Below, one piece after another: positions 9,601-16,760 of a stretch of DNA of 64,000 nucleotides; the stretch's first letter is position 1, and the number at the start of each line of letters is the position of its first letter. Source of the stretch: Marinobacter psychrophilus (lineage in GTDB: Bacteria; Pseudomonadota; Gammaproteobacteria; Pseudomonadales; Oleiphilaceae). The notes beneath the pieces are model-generated. The model searched no databases. It was given only the letters and a program-made list of their open reading frames with translations, and was not told the DNA's origin. A program made the position numbers and the translations under genes. Location: the NCBI RefSeq assembly GCF_001043175.1, contig NZ_CP011494.1, positions 1,984,001-2,048,000 of the forward strand, in the 5' to 3' direction.

Positions 9601-9744
9601 GTGGAGACTACGGCCCACGGAACTCAGTTGCTAGCGATGGGCTGCGAGCAAGCTCAGGGTTATGGAATTGCACGGCCGATGCCAGCAGCTGAGATCCCCG
9701 CATGGGTAGCTCAGTGGAAGCCAGATGCCGCTTGGAATGGATGA
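6634..9744 (+). CDS. Membrane sensor with NMT1, two PAS, GGDEF and EAL domains (c-di-GMP metabolism)
   Basis: A 1036-residue multidomain protein. Residues about 1-22 form a signal sequence, and about 25-300 form an NMT1/THI5-like periplasmic binding domain (LRWHHQFQFAGYYAA). A transmembrane helix follows at about 325-345, then two PAS domains (about 360-600), a GGDEF domain (about 605-770) and an EAL domain (about 780-1030). RIGGDEF is intact, and an RxxD inhibitory site (REGD) stands five residues before it. The EAL domain keeps EALIRW and DDFGTGFSSL. Both cyclase and phosphodiesterase activities are therefore possible. It probably senses a thiamine-precursor-like, nitrate, taurate or aromatic ligand. 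The start is uncertain: a TTG at 6634 gives the signal peptide, but the AAGGA at 6601 is far from it. Confidence 0.9.
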   Translation: MIFCSALFFLTWMSPAVAAPAGQEDIVDLQLRWHHQFQFAGYYAAVEKGFYKEEGLQVRLHAGDPEHQPVSEVLSGRAQYAEGNSEVLYQRLQGQPLVALAVIFQHSPSVLLTLKSSEISSVHDLIGKNVMLANSDEDADFLTMLLNEGISFSQLNIIPSSYQLDDLISGKVAAFNSYTTNEPYFLKLQNIAYNIIDPGSYRVDFYSDILFTSEAELRDHPKRVEALRRATLKGWRYAMDNPEEIIDLLITKYQVDKTRDHLRFEAAEMRKLIFPDLIEIGHMNPQRWQHMAETFVKAGLVSESNSLDGFIYNTNPSRLPGWVLPALFAALLLLAATGSITYYLHRFNRRMAHAQDTLRESERRFKALSEASYGGIVIHNKGLILECNQGLSDITGFSYQELVGMNGLGLIAPESLETVLGNIHSGYDHSYEVVGVRKDGSKYPLAIKGKNIVYKDYDARVIEFIDITERKVAEEQLRLAASVFTHAREGIMITDSSGNIVEINDTFSHITGYSRSEVLGKNPRLLKSDRQKKEFYTDMWASLLSKKHWYGELWNRRKNGELFAELMTISAVSDADGQTKNYVALFSDITLMKQYQQQLEHIVHYDTLTNLPNRVLLADRLLHAMSQSERRGQSVAVVYLDLDGFKAVNDAHGHEVGDKLLIMLSQRMNEALREGDTLSRIGGDEFVAVLGDLEMIQHCEPSLKRLLLAAASPVTVGRVTLQVSASIGVTLYPQDGADADQLMRHADQAMYVAKQMGKNRYHLFDVHHDESVKTQRESIEHIHRALDDDEFVLYYQPKVNMKTGAVIGAEALIRWQHPERGLVPPGDFLPIIEDHPISLDIGAWVIDTALSQMAEWLAMGLNIPVSVNVDALQLQQRDFAAKLSEALARHPEIKPCWLELEILETSALGDMADVSAIMHACREIGVSFALDDFGTGFSSLTYLKRLPADLLKIDLSFVKDMLEDPDDRAIVMGIIGLAAAFDRQVIAEGVETTAHGTQLLAMGCEQAQGYGIARPMPAAEIPAWVAQWKPDAAWNG

Positions 9745-10283
9745 AGGCTCATTCGTCGAGCAGGCAGTCTCAGAGAGGACACTCAAAGGACGTATACGGC
9801 TAGTTTATTGAGTACTGCAGAGTTATTCGCAATTCATCCCCTATGGCTTTGCCGTGAACGGCCATTAGCTGACGGCTAAAGACTCAGGGCTCTTAATGAC
9901 CGGTTTGTTCTCAAAGCGGACCTTTCTTACGGTGCCGCGACTGACCGTGTTGACCACAAAGCGGACCTTTTGCGCTGCCCAAGATCCCCATGACACTATT
10001 TCTAACCGCTCGTGTTTTGCTGCAGATTTCCATATGTGGTCTTATTAAGGTGCAGATAAGTCGCAGCGCATTTTTACGCAGAGGAAAGTCGCTGCTTCAG
10101 AAATGGAGAATTTGGCAGATCACTTTTGCCTTTACGAATTTACTTGCCAGAAAGGGTCACATTTCAGCGATAGCAAGTAACCAAATAACAAGACGCTTAG
10201 ATTTGCTCCCGGCCTAGCGGCCGTCCACCAGACGCCCCTATCGGGCCGCTGCTTATTTCAGCATGTGTTTCAAGGAGGTAGTT
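9745..10283. other. Intergenic region with a short direct repeat
   Basis: I find no gene here. The 14-bp sequence CAAAGCGGACCTTT occurs at 9912-9925 and again at 9957-9970. A GC-rich inverted repeat (AGCGGCC/GGCCGCT) near 10210-10250 precedes the next gene. A 75-codon ORF at 9990-10217 has no supporting features. Confidence 0.45.
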
Positions 10284-10913
10284 TTGCGATCACCACAATC
10301 TGTGAAGGCGCTTGAGGAACTGGGTCGAGTGCGCTTATCTAACTCGTTCTTCATGAGAGATTTTTTATACTCGGAAATCTCTCAAATCGAGCGGATCCCG
10401 AATATTCCAGAATATCCTGATAGAGCAATTGAGGCGGGACGCGGCCTTTGCCGGGAAGTCCTTGAGCCAATTCAAAGAGCTTTAGGCCGCATTTCAATCA
10501 GATCTGGATACCGCTCTCCCGCTGTGAACGGAAAAGGGGCCGAAAATAAAAATCAATATAACTGCTCCAGCAATGAGTCGACCTATGCTAATCACATTTG
10601 GGATTACCGAGACAAGAATGGCGAGATTGGAGCAACTGCATGTATTGTCGTTAATTCGTTTGTTGACTACTACGAAAAGACGGGGAATTGGCAAGCGCTA
10701 GCGTGGTGGATTCATGACAACGTACCAGCGTACTCATCACTATACTTCTTTCCCAAGCTTGCAGCGGTAAATGTTAGTTGGAGCCCGACGCCTAAGAAAT
10801 GGATAAAAAGCTACGTTCCACCGAAAGGAACTCTGACAAAGCCAGGAGAGAGAACCCACAATGAAGGGCATGAGGCGCTTTACATAGATTTCCTGCACAG
10901 CATCAAAACATAG
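10284..10913 (+). CDS. M15-like peptidase domain protein
   Basis: About 209 residues. The region SIRSGYRSPAVNG followed by YANHIWDYRDKNGEIGATACIVV resembles the M15 D,D-carboxypeptidase fold. In that family RSGYRSP precedes a metal-binding SxHxxGxAxD segment; here a His-Asp pair and a GATACIVV strand stand in its place, so activity is unproven. An ideal AAGGAGG at 10272-10278 sits five bases before a TTG at 10284, which I prefer as start over the ATG at 10263 that precedes this ribosome site. Such genes commonly travel in accessory DNA; here it lies with another accessory gene upstream of an integron-integrase remnant. Confidence 0.65.
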   Translation: MRSPQSVKALEELGRVRLSNSFFMRDFLYSEISQIERIPNIPEYPDRAIEAGRGLCREVLEPIQRALGRISIRSGYRSPAVNGKGAENKNQYNCSSNESTYANHIWDYRDKNGEIGATACIVVNSFVDYYEKTGNWQALAWWIHDNVPAYSSLYFFPKLAAVNVSWSPTPKKWIKSYVPPKGTLTKPGERTHNEGHEALYIDFLHSIKT

Positions 10914-10977
10914 GCAAGGGATGCTCCTGACGTTGCGCCCCTGCTGTTCGCATTAACAATACAAGTGGAGAGAGCTC

Positions 10978-11352
10978 GTGATAGCAACCAAGGAAGAATT
11001 TCAGCAAGCCCTTTTAAAACTGCGGGATAAAAGTCGCTTCCGTAACACCAAGTATCTCGACCTACTGAAGGCTCAGTATTCATCTCCGAACCACACAATT
11101 ACGGCAACCAAGTTGGCCCAGGCAGTTGGCTACGAGAACTATAATGCAGCCAACCTGCAATATGGTTCGCTAGGCCATGAGCTGGCAGAAGTTTTGGGCT
11201 ATAAGCCTCCCGAGAGAAATAACGGAGAGCCGATGTGGTTCTGGACAATTTCGACAGGCAGCGAGGCAGAATCTGATTCGGCTGGGCATTATGAATTTGC
11301 GATGCGTCTAGAGCTCGTTCAGGCATTGGAAGGAATGAAGTGGGTCAAGTGA
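10978..11352 (+). CDS. Conserved hypothetical protein of accessory regions
   Basis: A 124-residue soluble protein starting with GTG after a GAGAG ribosome site. The middle part (TITATKLAQAVGYENYNAANLQYGSLGHELAEVLGY) looks like a small DNA-binding or HNH-associated N-terminal domain that recurs in defence and restriction-related hypothetical proteins. The C-terminal RLELVQALEGMKWV is also typical of that group. No catalytic motif is visible. I recognise the family pattern but not a function. Confidence 0.65.
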   Translation: MIATKEEFQQALLKLRDKSRFRNTKYLDLLKAQYSSPNHTITATKLAQAVGYENYNAANLQYGSLGHELAEVLGYKPPERNNGEPMWFWTISTGSEAESDSAGHYEFAMRLELVQALEGMKWVK

Positions 11353-11588
11353 TCGTTACGAGTCGCAGCTTCGGCATTGGGGCTGTTCGAAAAATAGAAA
11401 CTCCCATTGATCAGTGTGCTGTTTGTAGCATCATCCAGGCCTTCCTAATAGTCCTTTCGGCACTGCAACAGGTCCGCTTTTATCAGAATCAAGCCAGAGT
11501 AAAAGATCCGCTCCTAAACAAAAGCGAACATTCGCGACGATCAAAAATGATGGCTTTTTTCCCACCAAAACGATCGAAATGAAGCGCA
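11353..11588. other. Non-coding stretch between accessory genes and the integrase remnant
   Basis: The plus strand carries an 80-codon open frame from 11340 that overlaps the preceding gene and has no recognisable composition or ribosome site. I see nothing else. Confidence 0.4.
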
Positions 11589-11802
11589 TTATGAACCTGG
11601 CAATCGATCAAAAGGACTCACGGTTCCCGCCCGTCGATCGCCCAATATATGCGTGTAGATTTCAGTTGTTCTGATATCGCTGTGCCCGAGTATTTCCTGC
11701 ACCGTTCGAATATCACTTCCAGATCTTAATAACTCTGTCGCAAAGGCATGCCGAAAGGTATGTGCCGTGACTCGTTTATTAATGCCACTGGCTATAACTG
11801 CC
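11589..11802 (-). pseudogene. intI: C-terminal fragment of an integron-type tyrosine recombinase (IntI-like)
   Basis: About 70 codons read [20 protein letters not shown], then the [19 protein letters not shown] block, ending at a TAA. This is the catalytic end of an integron integrase with the HxxR box, second histidine and nucleophilic tyrosine intact. A stop codon lies just upstream in the same frame and the N-terminal two thirds are gone. It is a relic, and I could not identify an attI site or an array of attC sites nearby. Confidence 0.85.
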
Positions 11803-12035
11803 TATCTTAATTGCCGCGAATAGGTTGAATGGTGAAGATGATGTCGGCACACATAACCGGCTATTGGATGAACGCATCGGGTTGATGAAGGAAACAAATA
11901 TTGCCATGCGAGGTCTTTCATTACGGGCCCCTACTTTTTGTGCAGAGAGGCAGGAACTGAAGTGAGCCCAAATCCATCGGCCAGATCAGATTCATGAACT
12001 GCCCTGACATAGGTTTGCAAGATAAAGACCTTTAG
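11803..12035. other. Intergenic stretch
   Basis: There is nothing recognisable between the integrase relic and the AFG1-like gene; this must contain one boundary of the eukaryote-like segment. Confidence 0.4.
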
Positions 12036-13580
12036 TCATTGCCGTCCCCATTCATTTCCTCCCATTTCAACCAACCGAGAAGCGGCTCGTCGAAAGGAAA
12101 AGGCGAGATCATTGGCAGACGATAATTGTGCCAGCGACACGCCAATTCGACCCGTCGCCGACCACTCATAATATTCTCCCTCTTTGGTGCGAATCATGGT
12201 GGTCGCAAAGGAACTTGAGTTTCCTCCCTTTTCATTGACGATCAATTCTTCATCTCCGTCGCTGCTTTCGGCTTGCGCTTCAAAATCAACAAACAACTCG
12301 TCGAGCGGGACTTGTGCCGCCAGCACCAAGCGGGTGCGAGATTCATAACACGCGTCAATGAGGGTCACGAATCGTCGTGCTTCGTTGAGGTGATTGGCGT
12401 CCAGTTGGGGGACGCGCTCCATGATGATGACCGGAAATCGGCGGCAGAGAGAAATATAATCGGCCGCCCCGAGCGGTTGGTAGCACAACTCGGAAAAGTC
12501 AAACCAGGCGCACCGGTCATTCAATCGGGTCACCTGGACGGTGCGACCAAAGAGGACGGGAATGATCTCGGCCTCAGTTCCGGATGCAGTGCTACCAAAT
12601 ATTTTTTCCAACTGCGCTTGCATGTTGTTTTTATTATTATTATCACTATGAACTTTCTTGTTTGACCAAAAATAGGATTGACCATCCGCTCGATTTTCAA
12701 GTCGATAATCCTTGCTGGAATCCTCCATGGAAATAATGTCGAATGTGTGTTTTAAAATGTCTATGAAAGGCAAAAAGAGGGAGCGGTTAATGCCTCCCTC
12801 ATACAAGGCATCGGGAGAGCGATTCGAGGTAGCCACTACCACCACATTTAAATCCAATAATAATGAAAAAAGTCGCTTCAAAATCATGGCATCGGCAACG
12901 TCTGTCACTTGAAATTCATCGAAACACAGGAGTTGGGCTTCTTGTGCCAATTGTTGCGCGATGATGGGAATCGCATCACCTCGTGGGTACTCCTGTTTGT
13001 AGGCAAAGATGCGATGATGGACGTCTAGCATGAACTCATGAAAGTGGACGCGGCGTTTGGTTATGTTTATGTGTTTGTGGCTGTCATTAGTACAGCAAGA
13101 ATTATCATCAGGAACAGAAACCGATGCGTAAAAGATATCCATTAGAAAGCTCTTGCCGACCCCGACCGGTCCATGAATGTACATGCCTCGCGGTGGTGGA
13201 CCAAAAGACCACAAATGGAACTTCTTTCGAAGAAAAGACTGAGCGTGTGCCAAGGATCGCGCCAGTAACCGTAACAGTGGACTGCTGTTTTTAAAGCTGC
13301 TCTCTGTCGGTTCGTCGCTGCGTACTGATACTGGTGGGAGCGAGGTAAGAGACTCGTGCAGGGCATCGAATTTTGCCGCCAGAGCGACCTGCGCGTCATC
13401 TCGTCGCACCTCCCCCGAATCCACCATGCGTTTATACGCTGCTGTCACGGGGCCTGGCGGGAAGGACCGCCAAGCGACGCGATGTTGTGCTGTCATATTA
13501 TTGATCACAGTCTTCATATTGGAACTGATGAGTTTATTAACATGGTGGTATGGTACGCTAGGTCTCTGTATGGGTATCAA
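12036..13580 (-). CDS. AFG1/ZapE-family ATPase with eukaryotic character
   Basis: An AAA-type P-loop ATPase of up to 514 residues (bacterial ZapE is about 375). Walker A is GPVGVGKS and Walker B is LLCFDEFQVTDVADAMIL; VVVATSNRSPDALYEGGINR and PFIDILK follow. HFHEFMLDVHHRIF and FQVTD match mitochondrial AFG1, not the bacterial HFHRFM/FFVSD forms. There are low-complexity insertions, including an Asn/Lys-rich stretch near residue 315. Mitochondrial AFG1 works in inner-membrane protein quality control; bacterial ZapE acts at the division ring. No ribosome site fits the first possible start (TTG at 13580); the ATG at 13517 is the alternative. The frame is uninterrupted and intron-free. Recent transfer from a eukaryote (stramenopile-like by eye) or a chimeric assembly would both explain it. 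Confidence 0.8.
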   Translation of the reverse strand: MIPIQRPSVPYHHVNKLISSNMKTVINNMTAQHRVAWRSFPPGPVTAAYKRMVDSGEVRRDDAQVALAAKFDALHESLTSLPPVSVRSDEPTESSFKNSSPLLRLLARSLAHAQSFLRKKFHLWSFGPPPRGMYIHGPVGVGKSFLMDIFYASVSVPDDNSCCTNDSHKHINITKRRVHFHEFMLDVHHRIFAYKQEYPRGDAIPIIAQQLAQEAQLLCFDEFQVTDVADAMILKRLFSLLLDLNVVVVATSNRSPDALYEGGINRSLFLPFIDILKHTFDIISMEDSSKDYRLENRADGQSYFWSNKKVHSDNNNKNNMQAQLEKIFGSTASGTEAEIIPVLFGRTVQVTRLNDRCAWFDFSELCYQPLGAADYISLCRRFPVIIMERVPQLDANHLNEARRFVTLIDACYESRTRLVLAAQVPLDELFVDFEAQAESSDGDEELIVNEKGGNSSSFATTMIRTKEGEYYEWSATGRIGVSLAQLSSANDLAFSFRRAASRLVEMGGNEWGRQ

Positions 13581-13706
13581 ATTAACCCTGACACACCTCC
13601 TCTATTCGTGAATTCAGATAATAACTGCAGCATTTTGGCGTAACCAGGTAGAGGCGGGAGGGCTGTCGCCGGTACCCTCACGGGCTTTACCGACCAAAGT
13701 GAAGCA

Positions 13707-14351
13707 GTGATGAAGTACCGACAACTGACCCAAACACAACGATACCAGGTTTCGGCCCTGCGTGTGGCCGGCAAAAGCCAACGACAGATCGCAGCAATGC
13801 TTGGCTGCCACAACAGCACGATCAGCCTCGAGTTGCGACGGAACAGCATTCGAGGCTACGAGCCCGAGAGGGCTCAACATCAGGCAAACACCCGGCGTAG
13901 AACCGCCTTCAAGCGTCACAAACGGGTGCAGTGGCTGACGGACTGGGTAACTGAACGACTGAAGGAGCATTGGAGTCCGGAACAGATTGCAGGCTTTATG
14001 CGCCGCAAGAACATTCCAGTGCAAGTCAGTCACCAGTGGGTCTATGACTTGATCCATCGGGATCGTCTCCTGGGTGGTCGCCTCTGGAGCTTCTGTCGGC
14101 ACCGGAATAACCGTGGTCGAAAACGCAGAGCGAAGGAAGCGGGCCTTGGTAAAATCCCGAATCGGGTCGGAATAGATTGCCGCCCCAAAGAGATTGAGCA
14201 TCGTGCCGCGCTTGGCCACTGGGAAAACGACACAGTACTCCAGGGCCACAAACAATCCGGCTTGGTGACGCTGAGTGGTTACCTACTCGCAGGTCGCCTG
14301 AAGCGGTTTACGGCCAACCAGACAACGCGCACTGTGATCAGCGTCGTCTGA
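13707..14351 (+). pseudogene. IS30-family transposase, 3'-truncated
   Basis: The frame (GTG at 13707, ATG at 13710) encodes the N-terminal helix-turn-helix of IS30 transposases (YRQLTQTQRYQVSALRVAGK, QIAAMLGCHNSTISLELRRN) and reaches the first catalytic aspartate in GHWENDTV. It then departs from the family after about residue 205. The second Asp and Glu of the DDE triad are missing, against a normal length of about 320-340, so it is inactive. It adjoins the eukaryote-like ATPase gene. Confidence 0.85.
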
Positions 14352-14400
14352 ATGTCCGCTTTGCGACCTCAGCGTGCCTTGTTTCCGAGTAGCGGACCGG

Positions 14401-14455
14401 GAAAACGACCGTTTTCTGAAAAAAGGTCTGCTTTTATCAGAAAACGGTCGTTTTC
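14401..14455. repeat. Inverted repeat with self-palindromic arms
   Basis: Arms GAAAACGACCGTTTTCTGA (14401-14419) and its exact complement (14437-14455) surround a 17-base loop, and each arm is itself nearly palindromic. The structure resembles a paired REP (REPIN-like) element or a protein-binding cruciform. Confidence 0.65.
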
Positions 14456-14649
14456 TGAGCGCTAATTTTGCACTCTTAAAAACTAACTTTTCTTGTAGTT
14501 TTTTGATAAACAATTGCGTCTAAAAATCTACGACTAGAAAACGGTAGGGCAGCTTGGCAGTCGGCACACTACCTGTAGCGACGAAAAAGTTACTTTAAGA
14601 AAGCTTATGCCTGTAAAAACTGACCGTGAAGGGTGGGTGTCGCCAGTAG

Positions 14650-14796
14650 CGGTCAAATTTGACCGAAGAGCGCAGGGATTGGGAGGCAAAAAGTGGTAGC
14701 CGGCAGGGCGAAAGCAATTGGTGTGCGCGCACACAGAATGCGGTGAATGGAGAATCGGCAGTTGGAAGCGGGGCATGGCGCGGTCAAATTTGACCG
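14650..14796. repeat. Two copies of the perfect palindrome CGGTCAAATTTGACCG
   Basis: The 16-bp perfect palindrome occurs at 14650-14665 and 14781-14796, 131 bp apart centre to centre. No gene lies between them. It could be a repressor operator left from a lost gene or a REP-type repeat. Confidence 0.75.
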
Positions 14797-14879
14797 TCAC
14801 CCTAGTTGGAAGTTATGTATAAAGGCCAATGTTCTATATATGTCGGCACGAATATGTATAGAAAATTGAGAAAAGTATA

Positions 14880-15352
14880 CAGGCGTGACCACGCGTGCTT
14901 GGCCGATTTTGCTCATCAGAAAGGCTCCGAGTATGCCGCAGAGATAAAAGGAGAGGGCGAAAACAAAATCCGTAATAATGTTCTTTTAACGGATTTTTGG
15001 TCAAAGAGCGGTAATAACGTAGACCACGGTTGGGGTTTTATCTTGCAGAGTCACAAACAAAGCTTATTAACCAATGCATTTCGGATATTCAAACTCGGTA
15101 ACGTCTCCAATATTGGCTCGATTTGCCTTTAGGTTATGATTCGTGTTCCAAGAGTGCAATCAGCGTCCTAAGCCAATCAATCCCATCGCGAGTTTCTAAA
15201 CACTCCGCAGGAGTTTTATGACCGGGCCTAGAAAAGGGCTACGCAACCAACCAACTCGGATAGCTTTCGGTTGTGAGACGGTAGTACGCCAGATTAAGTA
15301 CTTTGCGTGGAAATTAAGTACTTTGTGTTGAAAAATTAAGTACTTTGTGTGG
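14880..15352. repeat. Long direct repeat, copy 1 (integrase upstream region)
   Basis: This roughly 470-bp segment is highly similar (by eye above 90 percent over most of its length) to 33526-33996. At its left end the minus strand begins MSKIGQARVVTP, a degenerate version of the integrase start in copy 2. The rest corresponds to sequence upstream of that integrase and ends in the iteron-like array. A 108-codon plus-strand frame (14806-15132) runs through it, but its only support is that the same frame survives in the other copy. Confidence 0.85.
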
Positions 15353-15523
15353 TCGTCCATGTTGAAAAATTAAGTACTTTGTGTGGTTAGATGACCACAC
15401 AAAGTACTTATTTTCTGGGACTACAAATCAATAACTTAGGGTCATAATTCCACGCAAAGTACTAAAGAAACTTAATGTAAATTCTAGTATACGGGGTCCG
15501 GTTAAATTTCCACACAAAGTACT
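15294..15523. repeat. Iteron-like array, TTAAGTACTTTGTGTGG
   Basis: Four direct copies start at 15294, 15314, 15336 and 15370. Three inverted, partly shortened copies start at 15395, 15450 and 15510, so the direct and inverted groups face each other. Spacing of the first three is about 20-22 bp, roughly two helical turns, as in replication-origin iterons or multi-site recombinase binding regions. No replication protein gene is intact nearby. Confidence 0.85.
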
Positions 15524-15566
15524 GAATTCGTCGGCTAGATTCAGAAACAGGCGGTAACGGTCTTTG
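15520..15566. repeat. 47-bp repeat, copy 2
   Basis: Identical to 2291-2337, and abutting the last inverted iteron. The minus-strand reading frame of the repeat continues into the array. Confidence 0.8.
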
Positions 15567-15678
15567 TGGAAACGAAACTAATTTAACTCTACTTGGATAC
15601 AGTTTCCTTTCCTGGGTAGTCCATTGCCACATTGGGACTCAGAATAGGATAACTGCATTACTTGGGATGGAAGCAACG

Positions 15679-15725
15679 GCAGATGACAGGATTCGAACCT
15701 GTGACCACTGCCTTCGGAGGGCGGT
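15679..15725 (-). pseudogene. 3' fragment of a tRNA-Arg(CCG) gene
   Basis: On the minus strand the sequence contains an anticodon arm with loop CTCCGAA (anticodon CCG), a variable region and a perfect T-arm ACAGG-TTCGAAT-CCTGT. The 5' half with the D-arm is absent, and the acceptor strand is not followed by CCA. Such 3' tRNA fragments are typical scars of integrative elements that insert at tRNA genes. The anticodon stem has one change relative to a functional tRNA (GGGCGG on the plus strand). Confidence 0.75.
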
Positions 15726-16141
15726 AATCTTAAACGGTGAGATGAGATTTTAGTCGGCATAAATTTTGTTTTTCAACAGCTTATGGCCGCTGGGCTAAAA
15801 AGTTTAAAACCTCTTTAAAACCGATATTTACACGTTTTGCGCCACTTGTGGGCACACGATTGTCCGGTTTCTGGTGTCGAGCTTTGCCCAATTTGAGTTC
15901 TGCCTAAATCAATACTTCTCGATGAATTTGCCGAAATGCAGGGCTCAGCGACTCTAAAAATTGTCTGGTCTCAAGTATCGCATTTTCGCCGAGGGTTCTG
16001 GCCACTGATTCCAGGCGCAGCCTGCTACTCATTCCACGCGAAAGCTGCCATCCCGGCAGGCTGCCTGACTCACCCCATCGAAGCCGTTCGGCACGGAATA
16101 ACTTAACGGTACTCTGAGTCTTTTCATCCGGAGGAGACCAA
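15726..16141. other. Intergenic stretch between tRNA fragment and IS21 remnant
   Basis: I found no supported gene. A minus-strand frame at 15904-16215 is antisense to the IS21 remnant and has no family features. Confidence 0.4.
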
Positions 16142-16345
16142 ATGTCTGCGGAGCGGTTATCCAAGCGCAAGATCAAAGCAGTTCTTCGCCTGAAATGGGA
16201 GCGAGGGCTGAGCAACCGACAGATTGCGGCGCCAGTCGTCCCACGGTAAGCGAGTATCTTCGGCGTTTAGCCGAGGCCGGTCTGAGCTGGCCATTGCCGG
16301 AAGATATGGGTGAGCCTCGCCTAGAGCTGCTTTTGTTCCCGCCTA
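16142..16345 (+). pseudogene. istA: IS21-family IstA transposase, N-terminal remnant
   Basis: The start MSAERLSKRKIKAVLRLKWE followed by RGLSNRQIAA is the N-terminal helix-turn-helix of IstA. A frameshift near 16235 moves the continuing similarity (SRPTVSEYLRRLAEAGLSWP) to another frame, and it ends at about LLFPPKST. The catalytic core and IstB are absent. Confidence 0.85.
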
Positions 16346-16760
16346 AGTCAACAGTGACAGTTTTAAACGGTTGGAAGAAGGCCGCAACTTGGTTTTGTCC
16401 TATTCAAGGTTGGCTAACACGGAGAGTCAACGCTTCCAAGCCGCGCTTGAATCAGCCGACCGTGTGCATCATTTTGAGCCCTCAAATCAGCAATGCGCAC
16501 TAGTTTGGCCCGCCATATAGCATGCAAACCCCTTTATTTTCAGCTAACTCTATAAAAGTAAGCCAGTAATTTATTTGGCATGCATCGTGCATTCTTTCTT
16601 ATCAGGACTAATTTATTCATAAGCTGCAAGTTTTTGGTCCATGCCCGAAAAATCTCTCCCGTCGTTAAGTCAAAACGATGGTCTGTATGGTTTTTCAGGA
16701 TATGAGTTGATTCTCTGAATATCACTGAGTTATTCAATTTACGAGCTAGAGGGTTACAAC
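16346..16760. other. Leader region upstream of the urea transporter operon
   Basis: This stretch holds no gene. It contains the sigma-54-type site at 16576-16591 and about 170 bp of untranslated leader before urtA. Confidence 0.5.
16576..16591 (+). promoter_or_regulatory. Putative sigma-54 promoter of the urt-ure locus
   Basis: TGGCATGCATCGTGCA has the GG-N10-GC spacing of RpoN promoters and matches TGGCAcG-N4-tTGCW at most positions. It stands about 170 bp before urtA on the coding strand. RpoN/NtrC control would suit a urea-scavenging locus; I did not identify enhancer sites. Confidence 0.55.

Noticed and set aside
9990..10217. 75-codon open frame
   Set aside because: No ribosome site and no recognisable protein features; it lies in a low-information stretch between genes.
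14806..15132. 108-codon plus-strand frame, with a 62-codon counterpart at 33588-33776
   Set aside because: Conserved between the two copies only because the DNA is duplicated. The segment lies upstream of an integrase gene on the other strand and is better read as regulatory or attachment DNA.
15294..15523. CRISPR array
   Set aside because: Repeats are 17 bp, occur in both orientations and have short irregular spacing; no cas genes are near.
15904..16215. 103-codon minus-strand frame
   Set aside because: Partly antisense to the IS21 remnant, and no similarity recognised.
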